NCBI GenBank assembly: GCA_944739405.2
Contig: OX123183.2
Coordinates: 94,068,729-94,132,728, forward strand
From: Euclidia mi
Taxonomy: Eukaryota > Arthropoda > Insecta > Lepidoptera > Erebidae
Reading direction: 5' to 3'
DNA: 64,000 bases
The position numbers were made by a program, and so were the translations under genes. The stretch's first letter is position 1. Every line of letters begins with the position of its first letter. Below the pieces are notes generated by a model, which saw only the letters and a list, made by a program, of their open reading frames with translations, was not told the origin of the DNA and did no database searches. Shown here one piece after another: positions 1-12,099 of this stretch.

Positions 1-1
1 G

Positions 2-2626
2 AGCACCAAGTGTTTGTCAGTATTGGCAGAGAATTGCGATGACCAGCTTATAGGTAACATTATTAAACACGACCATTACGTCGACGATCTGGTCACCGGA
101 TCAAACGACGAGTCCAAGCTATTATACATTCAACGCAAGGTGTCGGACACTTTAAAGTCAGGTGGGTTTAAACTACGTAAATTCAGATCGAATTTACCAA
201 GCATTTTATCATCATCAGTCATTGATCAGAATGATAAGGTTAGTTTAAGTGAATCTAATAATACTTTAGGATTAAATTGGAATCCTAAAACCGATACCCT
301 TCAAATATCGATTGAGATTCCCAATAAAAATGATGTGGTTACCAAGCGATCGATACTGTCTGCATCATTCAAGATTTTTGATCCTCTTGGAATTCTCAGT
401 CCATGTGTAATTATACCTAAAATGTTACTTCAGTCCTTATGGCTGAACAAGAAGGGTTGGGATGAACCAGTTAGTTCCGATATCCTGGAATCCTGGAACA
501 AGTTCATTGGCAATTTACATTTTTTATCAGATTTACAGATCCCGCGCCTAACACTATGCGAAGCTCCTAATTATATAGAAATACATACCTTTAGTGATGC
601 TTTTCAAGTCGCTTACGGTGCCTGTGTGTACCTACGGTCACACAACTTAGCTGGCGAGGTAAAGGTAAATTTACTGTGTGCTAAGTCTAAGGTGGCGCCG
701 TTGAAACCGATAACAATACCGCGTCTGGAGCTTTGCGCTGCGCTATTAGCTGCAAAATTGTGTAAGACAGTTACCAGCTCTCTGCGATGTGATGTCAATC
801 GCATCATTTACTGGTGCGATTCCAGCGTTGTCCTCAGCTGGTTAAATGGTAATTCTGCAAAGTTAAAAACGTTTGTAGCTAATAGGGTAGCCGAAATTAA
901 TGAACTTACCGATAGTTCGTCGTGGCGCTATGTGCCGACTGATCAGAATCCAGCTGACCTGATCTCAAGGGGCGTGAGCCCAGATCAAATCATCAATTCT
1001 AATTTCTGGTGGTCAGGTCCAAGCTTTCTAATACAGCCTGAATCCGATTGGCCCTATTTAAAGAAATTAATAAATGAATCAGACTTACCTGAGATGAAGT
1101 CCACTTCCGCTGTTGTCCAGGAACCAGAAAGAGAAATTCTGAAAATAGATAAGTTTTCATCGTTTTTAAAACTGAGACGTGTATTTGCGTATGTCAATAG
1201 ATTCATACATAACATAAGACATAAATGTCCTCAAGGTAAATTATTTGGTAAATTAACAGTTAGTGAATTAGAATTATCTTTTATTAGCTTATGTAAAATT
1301 GCTCAGCAAACTTCATTTACTCTAGAGTACAATCTTTTGTTAAAAAATAAAACTTTAAGTAGCAAGTCAACACTTTTGTCACTTTCACCCTTTTTGGATG
1401 ATGACAAGGTGATGAGGGTCGGTGGTAGGATAGAATTATCTAATTACAATTATACTAAAAAACATCCTATACTTTTACACGCTTCTCATCCACTCACTAA
1501 ATTGTATTTTAAATATGAACACTTACACAATATGCATGCTGGGCCTCAGCTGTTGCTGGCCTGTGTAAGAGAGACTGTGTGGCCTATAAATGGTAGGCAT
1601 TTGGCCCGCCGCACAGTACATGTTTGTGTTCGATGTAGACGTATACAAGGTAAAACATTAACTCCCATGATGGGAAATTTACCTGCACAGCGCATCATAC
1701 CTGATTTTCCATTCCGTACTGTGGGAGTTGACTTCGCTGGTCCGTTCCTAACACTAAATAGAAAGGGTCGAGGTGCACGACTAATTAAAACCTATTTATG
1801 TTTGTTTGTATGTTTTCGCTATAAGTGTGTGCACCTGGAAGCCGTCAGTGATTTGTCCAAGGACGCGTTTATCATGACGTTACGCAGATTTATATCGCGT
1901 CGAGGTAAGCCAGCGGAGATATTTTGCGATAACGGTCGCAACTTTGTTGCGGCAGCTAAAGAGATTGGCAATTTTCTTAAAACTAATCATGAACCTGTAG
2001 TTAATTTTGCTACCAATGAAGGCATAAAGTTTGTGTTTTCTCCCACGTATGCTCCACATTTCGGCGGCATCTGGGAAGCCGGCGTTAAATCCGCGAAATA
2101 CCATTTAAAACGCGGTATGGGGAACCATCATTTAACGTTTGAGGAGATATGTACTCTCTTCACACAAGTGGAAGCTGTGCTTAATAGTCGACCTTTGTGC
2201 CCACTCTCCCCTTCCCCTAACGATTACCATTTCCTATCTCCCGGTCACTTTCTGATAGGGCGTGCCCTAAATGCATTGCCTGGTCCATCGCTCGAGCACG
2301 AGAACCAGAACAACCTTCAACGTTACTTGAAGCTTGAACAGATTCATCGGCATTTTTGGCAGCGCTGGGAAAAGGAATATATAGCTGAACTACAACAGCG
2401 CTCCAAATGGCGTACTAATTCAGCATCCCTGCAAGTTGGAGATTTAGTTCTTCTCCAGGAGGATAACGTCCCACCACTGAGCTGGCGAATGGGACGAGTC
2501 AGCCGCCTGTTCCCTGGAACCGACGGCGTCACACGAGTCGCAGACGTGGAGACTACCAGAGGCTGCTTCAGGAGGCCTCTCACACGGATCTGCCCCTTGC
2601 CTACATCTTTACCGGATGACGACTAA
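2..2626 (+). CDS. BEL/Pao retrotransposon pol, 3' part
   Basis: This is the C-terminal part of a BEL/Pao polyprotein; the frame is open to the window edge, so the start lies upstream. Counting from the codon at 14, the RT box YVDD is at residues 22-25. The Pao/A17 linker follows (FDPLGILSP region), then an RNase H-like stretch (FSDAF...PRLELCAA...WCDS). Next come an H2C2 integrase zinc finger (about 480-550), an integrase core with Asp in GVDFAG (about 573), Asp in FCDNG (about 638) and Glu in GIWEAG (about 685), and a DUF5641-type tail ending RRPLTRICPLP. The RT copies element RNA and the integrase inserts the cDNA. No stop or frameshift is seen over 870 codons, so the insertion is probably young. 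A polypurine tract and an LTR candidate follow directly. Confidence 0.95.
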   Translation, partial: STKCLSVLAENCDDQLIGNIIKHDHYVDDLVTGSNDESKLLYIQRKVSDTLKSGGFKLRKFRSNLPSILSSSVIDQNDKVSLSESNNTLGLNWNPKTDTLQISIEIPNKNDVVTKRSILSASFKIFDPLGILSPCVIIPKMLLQSLWLNKKGWDEPVSSDILESWNKFIGNLHFLSDLQIPRLTLCEAPNYIEIHTFSDAFQVAYGACVYLRSHNLAGEVKVNLLCAKSKVAPLKPITIPRLELCAALLAAKLCKTVTSSLRCDVNRIIYWCDSSVVLSWLNGNSAKLKTFVANRVAEINELTDSSSWRYVPTDQNPADLISRGVSPDQIINSNFWWSGPSFLIQPESDWPYLKKLINESDLPEMKSTSAVVQEPEREILKIDKFSSFLKLRRVFAYVNRFIHNIRHKCPQGKLFGKLTVSELELSFISLCKIAQQTSFTLEYNLLLKNKTLSSKSTLLSLSPFLDDDKVMRVGGRIELSNYNYTKKHPILLHASHPLTKLYFKYEHLHNMHAGPQLLLACVRETVWPINGRHLARRTVHVCVRCRRIQGKTLTPMMGNLPAQRIIPDFPFRTVGVDFAGPFLTLNRKGRGARLIKTYLCLFVCFRYKCVHLEAVSDLSKDAFIMTLRRFISRRGKPAEIFCDNGRNFVAAAKEIGNFLKTNHEPVVNFATNEGIKFVFSPTYAPHFGGIWEAGVKSAKYHLKRGMGNHHLTFEEICTLFTQVEAVLNSRPLCPLSPSPNDYHFLSPGHFLIGRALNALPGPSLEHENQNNLQRYLKLEQIHRHFWQRWEKEYIAELQQRSKWRTNSASLQVGDLVLLQEDNVPPLSWRMGRVSRLFPGTDGVTRVADVETTRGCFRRPLTRICPLPTSLPDDD

Positions 2627-2650
2627 CGCAGTTGAAAGGAGTCTTTCAAC

Positions 2651-2661
2651 GGGGGGGAAGA
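2651..2661 (+). promoter_or_regulatory. Polypurine tract of the BEL/Pao element
   Basis: Seven G followed by AAGA lies 25 bases after the pol stop and directly before a TGTCTG start. This is where the plus-strand primer of an LTR retrotransposon is expected. Confidence 0.7.
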
Positions 2662-2918
2662 TGTCTGCGCTGCATAAACGCCTGATCATTTTAAATGGCA
2701 TCAAGTTACTCGTTTAAGTAATACTGTACCTGACTCCTAAATTTATTTTACTTACACCCGCACATATTTTTGTTATTCGATTTCTAAATTTTGTTACGCT
2801 AGCATCAATACGTAAAAACTGCGAATCATTGTAATACTTAATGACAAAAAAGCAAGATTAAAGCTGTTATCAACGGAATCTGAGGTTTTCATTACAAAAC
2901 TTTGTCTACTATTACACA
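2662..2918 (+). repeat. Candidate 3' LTR of the BEL/Pao element
   Basis: The segment begins TGTCTGCGC right after the polypurine tract, and TACACA near 2918 is a plausible end. The 5' LTR is outside the window, so the right boundary cannot be confirmed; an AATAAA at about 2935 would allow a longer LTR. Confidence 0.5.
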
Positions 2919-3319
2919 CTTTAGTTTTGCGATTTAATAAACAGGTTGAAATAAGATGTAAAACAAACTTTACCGTTTTTCACGAGGCTCGCTAAATGTA
3001 AATCTAAAGAAATTCATTGAAAAAAATTATTTGTAAAAATGAATTCATTCATTTTATAAAAGTACATTAGGAAAAGATTGTAAGTACACAATAGTGAGAT
3101 ACTACACCTGGGAGTTAGGTTATAGAATATAAAATAAACAGATACATATCTAATATATTTATTAAATCAGTATAAACTGTTCCACTGCTAGGAAGTAGCT
3201 TGTTCCCACTATAAGAAGAGTAAGGCCACGTCCGCCTCGCTGACCAAATGTGAGTTTTCACAGGTTTTTCAAAAACAAAAAAAAATTAAATTCGCAGGTT
3301 TCTTCCTATATCTGACATA
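2919..3319. other. AT-rich, nothing recognised
   Basis: No supported ORF or repeat was recognised. Confidence 0.5.
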
Positions 3320-3540
3320 ACTGCACGGTTGGCATAGTGGTTTAAGCAGCAGCCTCGTCACTTAACACTGCGCAGAGTTTTGTGTGTTCGATTCCCTCAC
3401 GAGACAATGCTTTGTGTGATCCACAAATTGTTGTTTCGGGTCTGGGTGTTCATTATGTCCGTTGCTTACATGTTTGTAAAGTCACCCGCGACACAGGATT
3501 TATTCCTAGTGCGGGTGTTATCTCTTTAAAAAAGAAAAAG
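3320..3540 (+). mobile_element. tRNA-derived SINE, family 1
   Basis: The head has a pol III A-box-like GGTTGGCATAGTGG and a B-box-like GTTCGATTCC. The body reads TCTGGGTGTTCATT and then ends at GCGGGTGTTATCTC plus an A-rich tail. A better preserved reverse copy is at 16051-16262, and degraded copies are at 12998-13137, 15560-15790 and 27140-27262. It has no coding capacity and depends on LINE machinery. Confidence 0.8.
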
Positions 3541-3912
3541 AATATCTATTTAATTCACCGTCAAAATATTTAATTCACCGTCATATATATAATATGCGTA
3601 GCAATTCGTTAGTCTTTCCAATAAGTTATCGCTGCTTTACTATATTCATAATTAATTATGTTTATTCAAATCATAATATGACAAACAAATTCTACCAATG
3701 TGCCAATATTTTCGTTTACATAACGTAGAACGTATAAAACTATAAAAGAATAACTCTCTTTTCTTTGATAATATTTTTTGGCTAAAATTTAAATGTATGA
3801 TAAGCACCAAAAACATCTTTCGAACTAATACTAGTCACTGTAAGTATAAAAACAATATGTCTGAATTGTTTTTCAAAAATAAGAGAAAATTGTATCAACA
3901 TTCTCGCAAACT
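3541..3912. other. AT-rich gap with a short direct repeat
   Basis: A unit of about 20 bp containing TTTAATTCACCGTCA occurs twice in tandem at about 3548-3583. The rest is AT-rich with nothing recognised. Confidence 0.5.
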
Positions 3913-4565
3913 GTCAATTAACGTAGTTTAAGCTTAAAAGAAATTTAAAAATATTTGGTGAATTTCGAAACTAAGGTACTCAACGTGCATTAAGCTAAGA
4001 AGCGTCGTATTGTCACTTTGTAGTCAAGCATTTGTTGCATATTTTGTCATTTAACGGTAAATAATGTTTTAATACCTCTATAACCGTATGTGATAGAGAT
4101 ATGGTTCTTAGACAAAAAGATAGAGAATTTAAAACTGTAATATTTTGCATTCAAAACTCAAAATCGACCATTTGAGGGTTAGCGGGGCTCTAGTTAACGG
4201 CAGCGTAGATGAGAACATATTTTCTAGATAAGTTTAATGGAACAAAAATAGGACTCATAAAGCACAGCTGTTTCTTAGTTTTATTTTCTCTCTCTCTTCT
4301 CTTCTTTCAGTTCTTTATTCATGTAGTTTTTTTCCAATTAAAGTTCGTGTTAGAATATTCAAATTCTTTACCATAGCCATAAAATGCAATAATTCTTAGT
4401 GCAGAAAATATCTTTAAAATCGAGTTTACGGCTAAGTGAGTTTACCAAGATTCAGATGGTATTTGGTATTATCTACGAATACTATTTTGTACCCCAGACC
4501 CCAACATGTAAACAATAATAATCATGGTCAGATAACGTTAAACATAATTATATTTATTTTAGTCA
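3913..4565. repeat. 653-bp repeat, copy D1 (partner at 36276-36929)
   Basis: The segment from GTCAAT through AGTCA is matched nearly base for base at 36276-36929. It is non-coding and includes a CT-rich run (TTTTCTCTCTCTCTTCTC). Flanks differ on both sides, so these are likely the ends of the repeat. No terminal inverted repeat or target duplication is evident, and the class is unknown. Confidence 0.85.
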
Positions 4566-6144
4566 CTCCTGTGATTTACTCTTAATTTTACGTGTAATGA
4601 TAATATTTTATTATATTATTGTTATGATTTATTACTTTTTAAAGTATATTCATAATCCGCAGATGTATTACTACAATATGTCAATCACCAACAATATTAT
4701 TATTCTTTAAAAACTTTTAATGGTTTAAGCTTTAGGTCTCAATCGCGTCATTATTGTAACATACAAATATTCTGATTTTCTAAGCGGGCATATTTTATAT
4801 ATAACACAGAAATTGCGTTACGTTATTATATACAAATAGACAATGATGGAAGTTTAGGATTTTCTTTTCAATAACAAGTCATTGATCCTACACCTACGTT
4901 ATTGGTAGACAAGCAGGTAACCAATATTGTTGTGTTACTTGTAAAATACCTTTATAGCTTATGTAGAGTTGAATTGTGGTAACATCCAACACAAGTTTAT
5001 CAGAATTAAGGGGCAGTTTAAACTTTACTACAAGTTAGTGTAAAAAATTCGAAGCATGTTACTGGGGGATAATTAAATCTAATCGGATCGAAAGGATCGT
5101 AAGGGGTATCCTCTTATAATTTATTTTATCTGGCCTTTAGAAGTCAAGACTCAAGATCAGTAGACTTCCATTAGTACTTCCAACTTCTTCCTATCTTCCT
5201 CCCTCTTCCAAAGGATTTGTAACTTAAAAACAAATACTATCCTCAACTCAAGAAGTCGTTGTTAATAACAAGTGCTATAAAACATTGTACATTGAATAGC
5301 TAAAGAACTTGACAGTCTAGAAAATAAAAACATCTACACCGTTATAAACAGAGGTCAAGTTGGAATTTCAAAATGAATTAAAGTTACTTCTTGGTACAAA
5401 ACTGACTTTGAACTTACTTGCGAGCATCGAGCTTATGAATAACTGAAATTAGTTATATTTTAGTACGCTATGTGAACGCTTCGTATTACCTTATTCAGGT
5501 GTATGAACTTCAAATGTCACAACTGCTAAATTATCTGCTATTTTCAGAACTGCTACAAATGTGGTTAATAATAGGAAGTTCATTTAGTAATTATTAACTT
5601 GTAAAATGACACTATGGATTATAAGGTATCTCATATGCAAGTCATGTTATATATAGCAATGATAAAGCTGACAATTCCAAGTCAGAATACGTGTTCCAGG
5701 AATATCACAAAATCCTCTATCCAATTAAAAAGAACAATATAGATCCTACGCCGTATTGCTACAGGGTCTCTTTGAGATCTTGAGTGCGAATTGAAGCGAA
5801 GAACTCAAGTGTGATTAAATTTTTTCTTATAGAATTGCGAAATTAAATTGAGTCCGGAAAACGCCAGTAAGATTGCTTTTTCACAAAATAACTTATAGAT
5901 CATCGTTGTGAACCGAACATGATAATACAATAGCAAACGTGTTGCCGTATAAAATATTCGATTATTTCAAAGCTTTTCCAATTTTGTCTAGATAGAAACT
6001 TCGTTTTTGTGAAATAAAAGTTACCTGCATAAAGAAAAAAGTTCATTAAAAGCTGTTGCTGTATGGTATGAACAAATTGAGTAAGTTAGTGGAAATCCGG
6101 ATAGCTTCTACGACTATCCAGAATTCTATCCGGACTCTCAAACC
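4566..6144. other. AT-rich, nothing recognised
   Basis: No ORF, repeat or RNA gene could be supported in this 1.6-kb stretch. Confidence 0.5.
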
Positions 6145-6182
6145 AAATTATCTGAAAGCTAGATATAGCTTTCAGATAATTT
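6145..6182. repeat. Perfect hairpin, 17-bp arms
   Basis: Arms 6145-6161 and 6166-6182 (AAATTATCTGAAAGCTA and its complement) flank a GATA loop. It lies directly left of a family-L repeat. Confidence 0.9.
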
Positions 6183-6199
6183 GTTTTGCGAGTTCATAT

Positions 6200-6365
6200 A
6201 GTTGGTGATCACGGTTTTATCCTTCACTATGATGCCCGCAGACTACCGTTTCCCCGACCCCGTAGGTCCCCAAGGAACATACATGTCAAATTTCAGCTTC
6301 CTGCACCCAACTGTTTTGGCCGTGCGTTATCTGTCAGTCAGACACTAACGCAAGAATGTAATATA
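6200..6365 (+). repeat. Dispersed repeat family L
   Basis: The conserved core AAGGAACATACATG...AAATTTCAGCTTCC is followed by CTGTCAGTCAG and ACGCAAG. The same core occurs at 13560-13735 and 31083-31290 (+), and in reverse at 9355-9560, 17075-17285 and 34700-35150. It is non-coding; I recognise it as common in Lepidoptera but cannot assign a class. Confidence 0.75.
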
Positions 6366-8658
6366 AACTGATAACATATGAATTTGCCTCTACAAGATGT
6401 GTAAAAATAACCGTATATTATTATATGCTTTCCAAGACTTCAAAGTAACATCTAAAATAGTTCATAAATTCTGCTACAGTAAAATATATATTAACGTCTC
6501 TTACTTGAATCAGAATTGTCTCATCTCAAGTTATATTCTCACTTCTTCTTATAATACAGTAGTACAATATGTACTAAATGTAAAGCACGTTATCAAGACA
6601 TTGGCCCTGCGCAAAATCTTTCACCGATCGTTAGATAGTCGTACCACCTGACTTCGAGAGCGAATTGATACTATTGAGACTGGCCGCCACTGGTAAAATT
6701 CGGTCAAAGATCGTTATTATGAATATTTAGGTAAATTGTTTGTTAAAATTGTCCCATCAGTATAGGTTAGTTGTTTTAACAATTTATATTTAGAGAAAGC
6801 TAAGGCTCGATGTCTAAAAATATATCTAGAACTATAATTGTAGTTTTTGTAGGTGTTTAGAGTCTGTAGAAGTCGAAGTATTAGAGTATTTCTGTCAGTA
6901 GATCTTCTTAACGAAATACTTGAATTACGAATGTTTTGCGTGAGATAAAAATGTATGTGTGTAAAATAAAAATAATTGACAGTTTGAGTTCAATGCTTCA
7001 ATATAGGTACTTGAATTATCTTCAACTTGGATTCTCTCTGTGTTGTAGATGAATCATTTACCCACAGCACAGAACTTAATCAGTTTGTCGCCTATGAAAC
7101 TGAATCATCACACAATTTATGCTCCTACACTCATATGTATGCGAATACCATCTTTACATATGAATTTTATTCATTCACTTTAATTAAATTCTTGAGGCAC
7201 GTGCGCCGATTCACATATTTGTGAAGCTAACGCCTCTAGAAAATATCTGATTTCCCAAACATCTTATACCTTCGAAAATGTTGCTCTTTATTCATCTTAT
7301 ACCTTCGAAAATCTTTCTCTATTCTAACCTTCAATCTGCCTAGTTTTAAAACTTTGAATGGGCAATTTTTATTATAATGAAAAAAGTTCAATAATCCGAT
7401 ACGAATTTATGTTAGCAATTTTAAAACTTTTGGAAATATACGATGTAAATGTGTACAGTAGTTCAATATTCACTGTGTATTTTAAATCATAGACGAACCT
7501 CGTAATATGTAGCGGTAGCACACCTGCCGGTCTCGTTCGATTTAATAACGAGACTTCGTGTTCCATTCTCCTATGACATCGTAAAATTTAATATTTTCTA
7601 CCTATATAGTGGTAATAACGTTACCAAAACGTTATTTATTGAATATTCGAGAAAAAATATATTTCCAGCTACTGACAGCCTGCTTTGCCGTCATTATTTT
7701 TAATGAGGACACAAATGTAAACAACATAAAACGACTCGTTTTTTCTAAGAATAGCAGTGTTATTTGTGTATCCAGAAGCCAATCAGTATGCTTGAGGTAG
7801 TGCAACAGTCGGTGTTCAAGAAATGTTTTTAATTTGATATCATTAATTGTGTATATGCTTAAATTTCTTTAAAATACATTTCATATCTTTTCGAGATGCG
7901 TAGTCTATAATAAAACGATCCATGATGGGTCGCGATGCTGCCGATGGTACAAAATATAGTGTTTTATTTTGTAACAAACTACAAAGCAACCTTATAGCTT
8001 GAAATAATTATGCGTCCGACCGCGATTTAACTGGACAAATATAGACATTATAGAGCTAAAATCTGGCCTACGGTTCCACCAAGCCTAGAAAGTTGGGTAA
8101 TAAACTGGAAAGCATTTTCACGTGTTTTATATACATAGTTATATCAAGGGCCAGTTTTAACCTTTTCTACTCAGTAATCGGATTACGAAACCTTTTGATT
8201 ATTACGTGCCCCGCCGACAAACAACAAAAGTGACTAAAAGTAAAATTCGTCTATACTATGTGCGCTGTAGCATGGTGCGGGAGGCAGTTTCAGTAACGTT
8301 TCATTTCACTTTTGAAAGTTGCCGCGATTTACAAATTATGACTTAGTATTTCAGTTGTACCACATTCTATATATTTAAAATCATTAATTCATGTGGTACA
8401 TTAAATTATACCCAACCAGAATTCTAGTCTCCAAATAAAATCTAATGGAAAGAAAAATTAAGCAAAATATTATGCATATAAGGTAACGCCCTAGACGTAT
8501 TTAGTGATGGGATGTACTGCTACGATGGATATTCGATGTTTTTATAATAAAATACGTATATTGGGCGTACTTCAAATCATATATTATTGTAAAAAGTCTA
8601 TAAAATTTATATTAATGGAACAACATACCATATACATATATATTATATAGAATAGATT
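6366..8658. other. AT-rich, no gene recognised
   Basis: Short ORFs here show no family features. A motif CTTATACCTTCGAAAAT is repeated at about 7263-7312. Nothing else was recognised. Confidence 0.45.
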
Positions 8659-9132
8659 TCAGTCGTCTAAACTCGTATCAGAGTCAGCAATATCAGAATT
8701 GTCACTAAATTCATCATCTGTATCTTTGACGGATATTATCAACGATGACTCCATTATATTGTCAACGTGGATATCACGATCCCAATCAGACATAATGTCC
8801 CTCTTTGTTTTACTCACAACCTTCGACCAGTCTTCAGGTTGAACAATGTTGATGGCCGCTTGCAATAGGACCAACGTTTTATTTGCCCTAAATGGCGGCG
8901 AAGTATTATTTCTTGCAGCGTGTCCTTTTATTTGGGCCCAAATCATCTCAATAGCGTTATAGTGGCAATGGTAGGGTGGTAGTCGAAGGATCTGGTGGCC
9001 TTTTTCTTTCGCCATTTCGTCCAGAGCATAAGTAGGAGTTGGTGGCTTATGACGCCGTACTAAGGCAATAAGCTCTGCCTTTAACATTTTTATATCTGCT
9101 GTAACTCCGTTTTCATTAACGGTCATTTTCAA
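8659..9132 (-). pseudogene. DDE transposase C-terminal fragment (Tc1/mariner-like superfamily)
   Basis: The 157-residue frame carries GHQILRLPPYHCHYNAIEMIW, which matches the last part of a DDE_3-type (IS630/Tc1/mariner-like) transposase core. Glu62 in IEMIW would be the third catalytic acid. The two Asp residues and the N-terminal DNA-binding half are missing, so the copy is 5'-truncated and cannot be active. The family usually has N-P-I-E where this copy reads N-A-I-E. The C-terminus is a Ser/Asp/Glu-rich tail (residues 138-157). The transposase would cut and join transposon ends. About 40 bp just upstream of the frame (around 9167-9225) recurs at about 43692-43748, perhaps an old element end. 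Confidence 0.7.
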
Positions 9133-9354
9133 TATTTGATCCCTACATGGATTTCGAGATTCCTATTTTACATATTTTGTATGGAGCTAATGTCAAAAAA
9201 TAATCTAAAATCTACAGATAGATAGATAGACTATAGATCGAAGTAAGTAGTTTAGTTTTGGACAGTTTAGTTATAAAGGTAGTTTTAATCTGTTGTATAA
9301 TGTTATGATAACTAATAAATATTATATTCGCCTTAAATAATATAATTCTTGCTA
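9133..9354. other. Gap with short GATA run
   Basis: A TATTTTGTATGGAGCT segment around 9172 recurs at about 43696. A short GATA repeat lies near 9220. No gene is seen. Confidence 0.5.
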
Positions 9355-9560
9355 TTCTGACTGACTGATAGATAACGCATAGCCGAAACTAATGGCTGCA
9401 AGAAGATGAAATTCCTGCATGTGTGTGAAGGTGCCTTGAAGAGTGTAAAGGAGCAATAAGACAGGATTTTTGGAAATCTTCATCCCAAGGGGGTAAAACT
9501 GGCCCACGCGGGCAGTGTCGTGGGTGCTGTTTAGTAATCTCTATACCTAATAGCTTAGCA
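9355..9560 (-). repeat. Dispersed repeat family L, degraded
   Basis: GACTGACTGATAGATAACGCA followed by GCCGAAACTAATGGC matches the reverse complement of the family-L end. The core is decayed. Confidence 0.55.
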
Positions 9561-9914
9561 GCTCATAATCTGGACCTCGTCTAATGTTTATCGCGTGTCA
9601 GCATTAGGCTAACACCATTGAATTTATATTCCGCTGATTTGGCAATTAAATGAGGCTTTATAGTCGTTCCTTGCTTCAGCTGTTATTAGCACTTAGGGCC
9701 ATTAACGTTTACGAGGCTGAGGAAGTACGATTTATACAATATTTCTCTCACATACAATGTTAGGTAATAAATACAGTTCTGTAACAGCACACTGAAAATA
9801 ATAAGATTATATGATTTATGTATCTAAAGAAGTATTCAACTTATGTTTTGATAACCCTTTTCGCATTTACCTGCTTGCTGAACTGGAAATTTAATTTGTT
9901 GATATAAATAACCC
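9561..9914. other. Nothing recognised
   Basis: AT-rich stretch before the LINE target duplication; no supported feature. Confidence 0.5.
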
Positions 9915-9927
9915 GAGAGTATAGGTA

Positions 9928-11003
9928 CATACATACATACATACATAGACTCACGCCTGTTTCCCGGAGGGGTAGGCAGAGACTACGGAGCGCCATTTGC
10001 AACGATTCTGACTTACCTCTCTTGCTTCATTCACTTCCATCAAGTTTCTAATGCATGCTCTTCTGTTTGGGGTACTTCTGACCTGTCCTTTTTTAGGATG
10101 TCTCCAATATTTTCGGAGAACGTCCGCCTAGGTATCCCCCTTCATCCTGTCTTGTCTTCATTGTGTTTCTCCATGTGCCCAAACCATCTTCTGCCTTTCT
10201 CGATGCTTGTCACTACATCTTCTTTTACCCCACAACACTCTCTTATCACACTATTCTTTATTCTGTCGGTCAAAGATACACCAAACATACTTCTCAGTGC
10301 TCTCATTTCTACAGCATTTATTCTACTTTCAAGTCTCTTCTGCCATACCCAACTTTCACTACCATACATAAGGGTAGGCACTAACAAATTCACTCTATTA
10401 CCTGCATTAACTCTTCTTTCAATATCTTCTTCATTCTTAACATCTCTTGTAAACAACGTACCTAAGTTGACAAACTCATTCAGTTGTTCCACTCGCTGTC
10501 CATCGATCAAAACAATACAAGCCGTAACGCATTCCTCCTTTTCAAAAACCATAAATTTCGTTTTACTTACATTCACTTTCATTCCTTTCCTCTCTAACGC
10601 ATTATGCATGATTGTTACCATCTCCTGCAACTCCTCCGCTGAAGACACAAGTATTACCTGATCATCAGCACAAAGGAGGTATTTGACGAGTAACCCATTC
10701 ATCCTTAATCCGCAGTCACTATGTTTTAAATCTTGCAAACAACTGTCCATGAAGAGGTTAAACAGCCACGGCGACGCTACACAACCTTGTCTAACACCTT
10801 TCTCGATGGTAAACCAGTCAGTGTATGCCCCGTTTATCCTCACACAAGCTCTAGAATCCTTATAAAGGGATTTCAGAGCTCGAATGAAGCTGCTGTCTAC
10901 CCCATTCATTGACAGCACCGACCACATTTCAATCCTCACCACTTTATCGTAAGCCTTTTCCAAATCCACGAATGCGCAATAGACCTTTTGACCTTTGGCC
11001 TTG
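9928..11003 (-). mobile_element. 5'-truncated LINE with 13-bp target duplication (tail I family)
   Basis: GAGAGTATAGGTA occurs on both sides (9915-9927 and 11004-11016), fixing the insertion as 1076 bp. The 3' end on the minus strand is CTCTGCCTACCCC...CAGGCGTGA followed by (TATG)n, called tail I here. It begins inside the RT domain, as expected for incomplete reverse transcription. A second copy is at 28436-29053. The clade is probably RTE-like, judged from the microsatellite tail and the RT sequence, but this is uncertain. Confidence 0.88.
10142..11003 (-). pseudogene. LINE reverse transcriptase fragment
   Basis: The frame is open from the 5' truncation at 11003. It reads VYCAFVDLEKAYDKV (RT motif A), GVRQGCVASPWLFNLF (motif B region) and LLCADDQVIL, the catalytic ADD box with Leu-Cys in place of the usual Tyr. 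After NAGNRVN it jumps to LVPTLMYGSES; the copy at 28.5 kb has extra residues there, so an internal deletion is likely. The frame stops after HNEDKTG, while the expected C-terminal sequence continues in other frames to about 10010, showing a frameshift. The enzyme would have copied element RNA at the nicked target. This copy lacks the endonuclease and is dead. Confidence 0.85.
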
Positions 11004-11016
11004 GAGAGTATAGGTA

Positions 11017-11934
11017 TGTCAACTAATTATATACAATATTAATAAATTTTCTGTAAATAAGCCAATACTAAACATTATTATAGTCTAGTCATAAGTCTGC
11101 TAAACTATTTTTTCATGTTTTAATAGTAATTTGAATACCTTTATGATGGCTCAGTTAAGAACATGATACAATCATCAATTATTGAATAATTGTACGTTTA
11201 ATTTATAAATTTAATATTCGTATTGTACTTCACAAATATGAAGTCAAATTTTATTAGAAAATGTCCCTTTATATACTACTTGTAATATAACAAAGCTTTG
11301 TAATTTCCTAACGAACGAATAAGCATTAATATTACCAACTCAAACTATAATATCATTATCTCGTATTAGGTAACATTGGTCTAATATTTAACCTGTAAGT
11401 TTACTTCTAAACTTAATTAATTAAGTTTAAACACAAGTAGTGTAACTTAGCGTGTTATTAAATAACTTTGACACCGATATCCCGATAATAGAAGCGATGA
11501 GGGACTAGAACATGTCCATAACTCGGGCCAAATTCACCCTCGCGTATGTTGCACGTAAATAATGACGTTATCAAAAAATGTACACAAATGTACATGAAAT
11601 TGAACGCAGGGTGCAAAAATGGATACTGTTTTTTCTTTAATAATAATGGAAACCGAAAAGAAGCAGAATTCATTTTTTAAATAGCGTGACCCCGCCACTG
11701 TGGGATGTCGCGGACACCGTGTTGGTTTTAGTGCGCAAGCCGAACTTCTTTCAGGGTCGCACAAACCTACTGCTTTCAAACTCACCACTGGAATTGAACT
11801 AAACAGCAGGTAGGAAACCCGTTAAGTACTAGGGTGTTGTACTACGATAGCAAAAAAGGTCCATTTGTGAGTAAATAAAACTTTCAATAATAAATAAATC
11901 TTCCTTTAGCCAGAATCTGTGTAGACTATTGTGT
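11017..11934. other. No gene recognised
   Basis: AT-rich to 11450. A mixed-composition segment at 11680-11830 may be a decayed SINE but cannot be assigned. Confidence 0.45.
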
Positions 11935-12070
11935 TTGGCGGGTCTTTTGGTGCAGTTTTTGGTAACCCTGACTGAGCTCGAGGGTCTTGTGTTCGATTCC
12001 CAAAGGACAAACCTTTGTATGATGAACATGATTATTTCTCCTGTGTCTGGGTGTTATTGGCCTTTAATAT
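11935..12070 (+). mobile_element. SINE fragment, family 2-like
   Basis: GTGTTCGATTCCC (B box) is followed by TGATGAACATGATT and TGTGTCTGGGTGTT, the same body as the SINEs at 54797 and 57536. The tail is lost. Confidence 0.65.
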
Positions 12071-12099
12071 GCATATGACACGTACATTTTATTTATTTA

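Noticed and set aside
7249..7312. CRISPR-like short repeats
   Set aside because: Only two copies of a 17-bp motif; the window is clearly eukaryotic.
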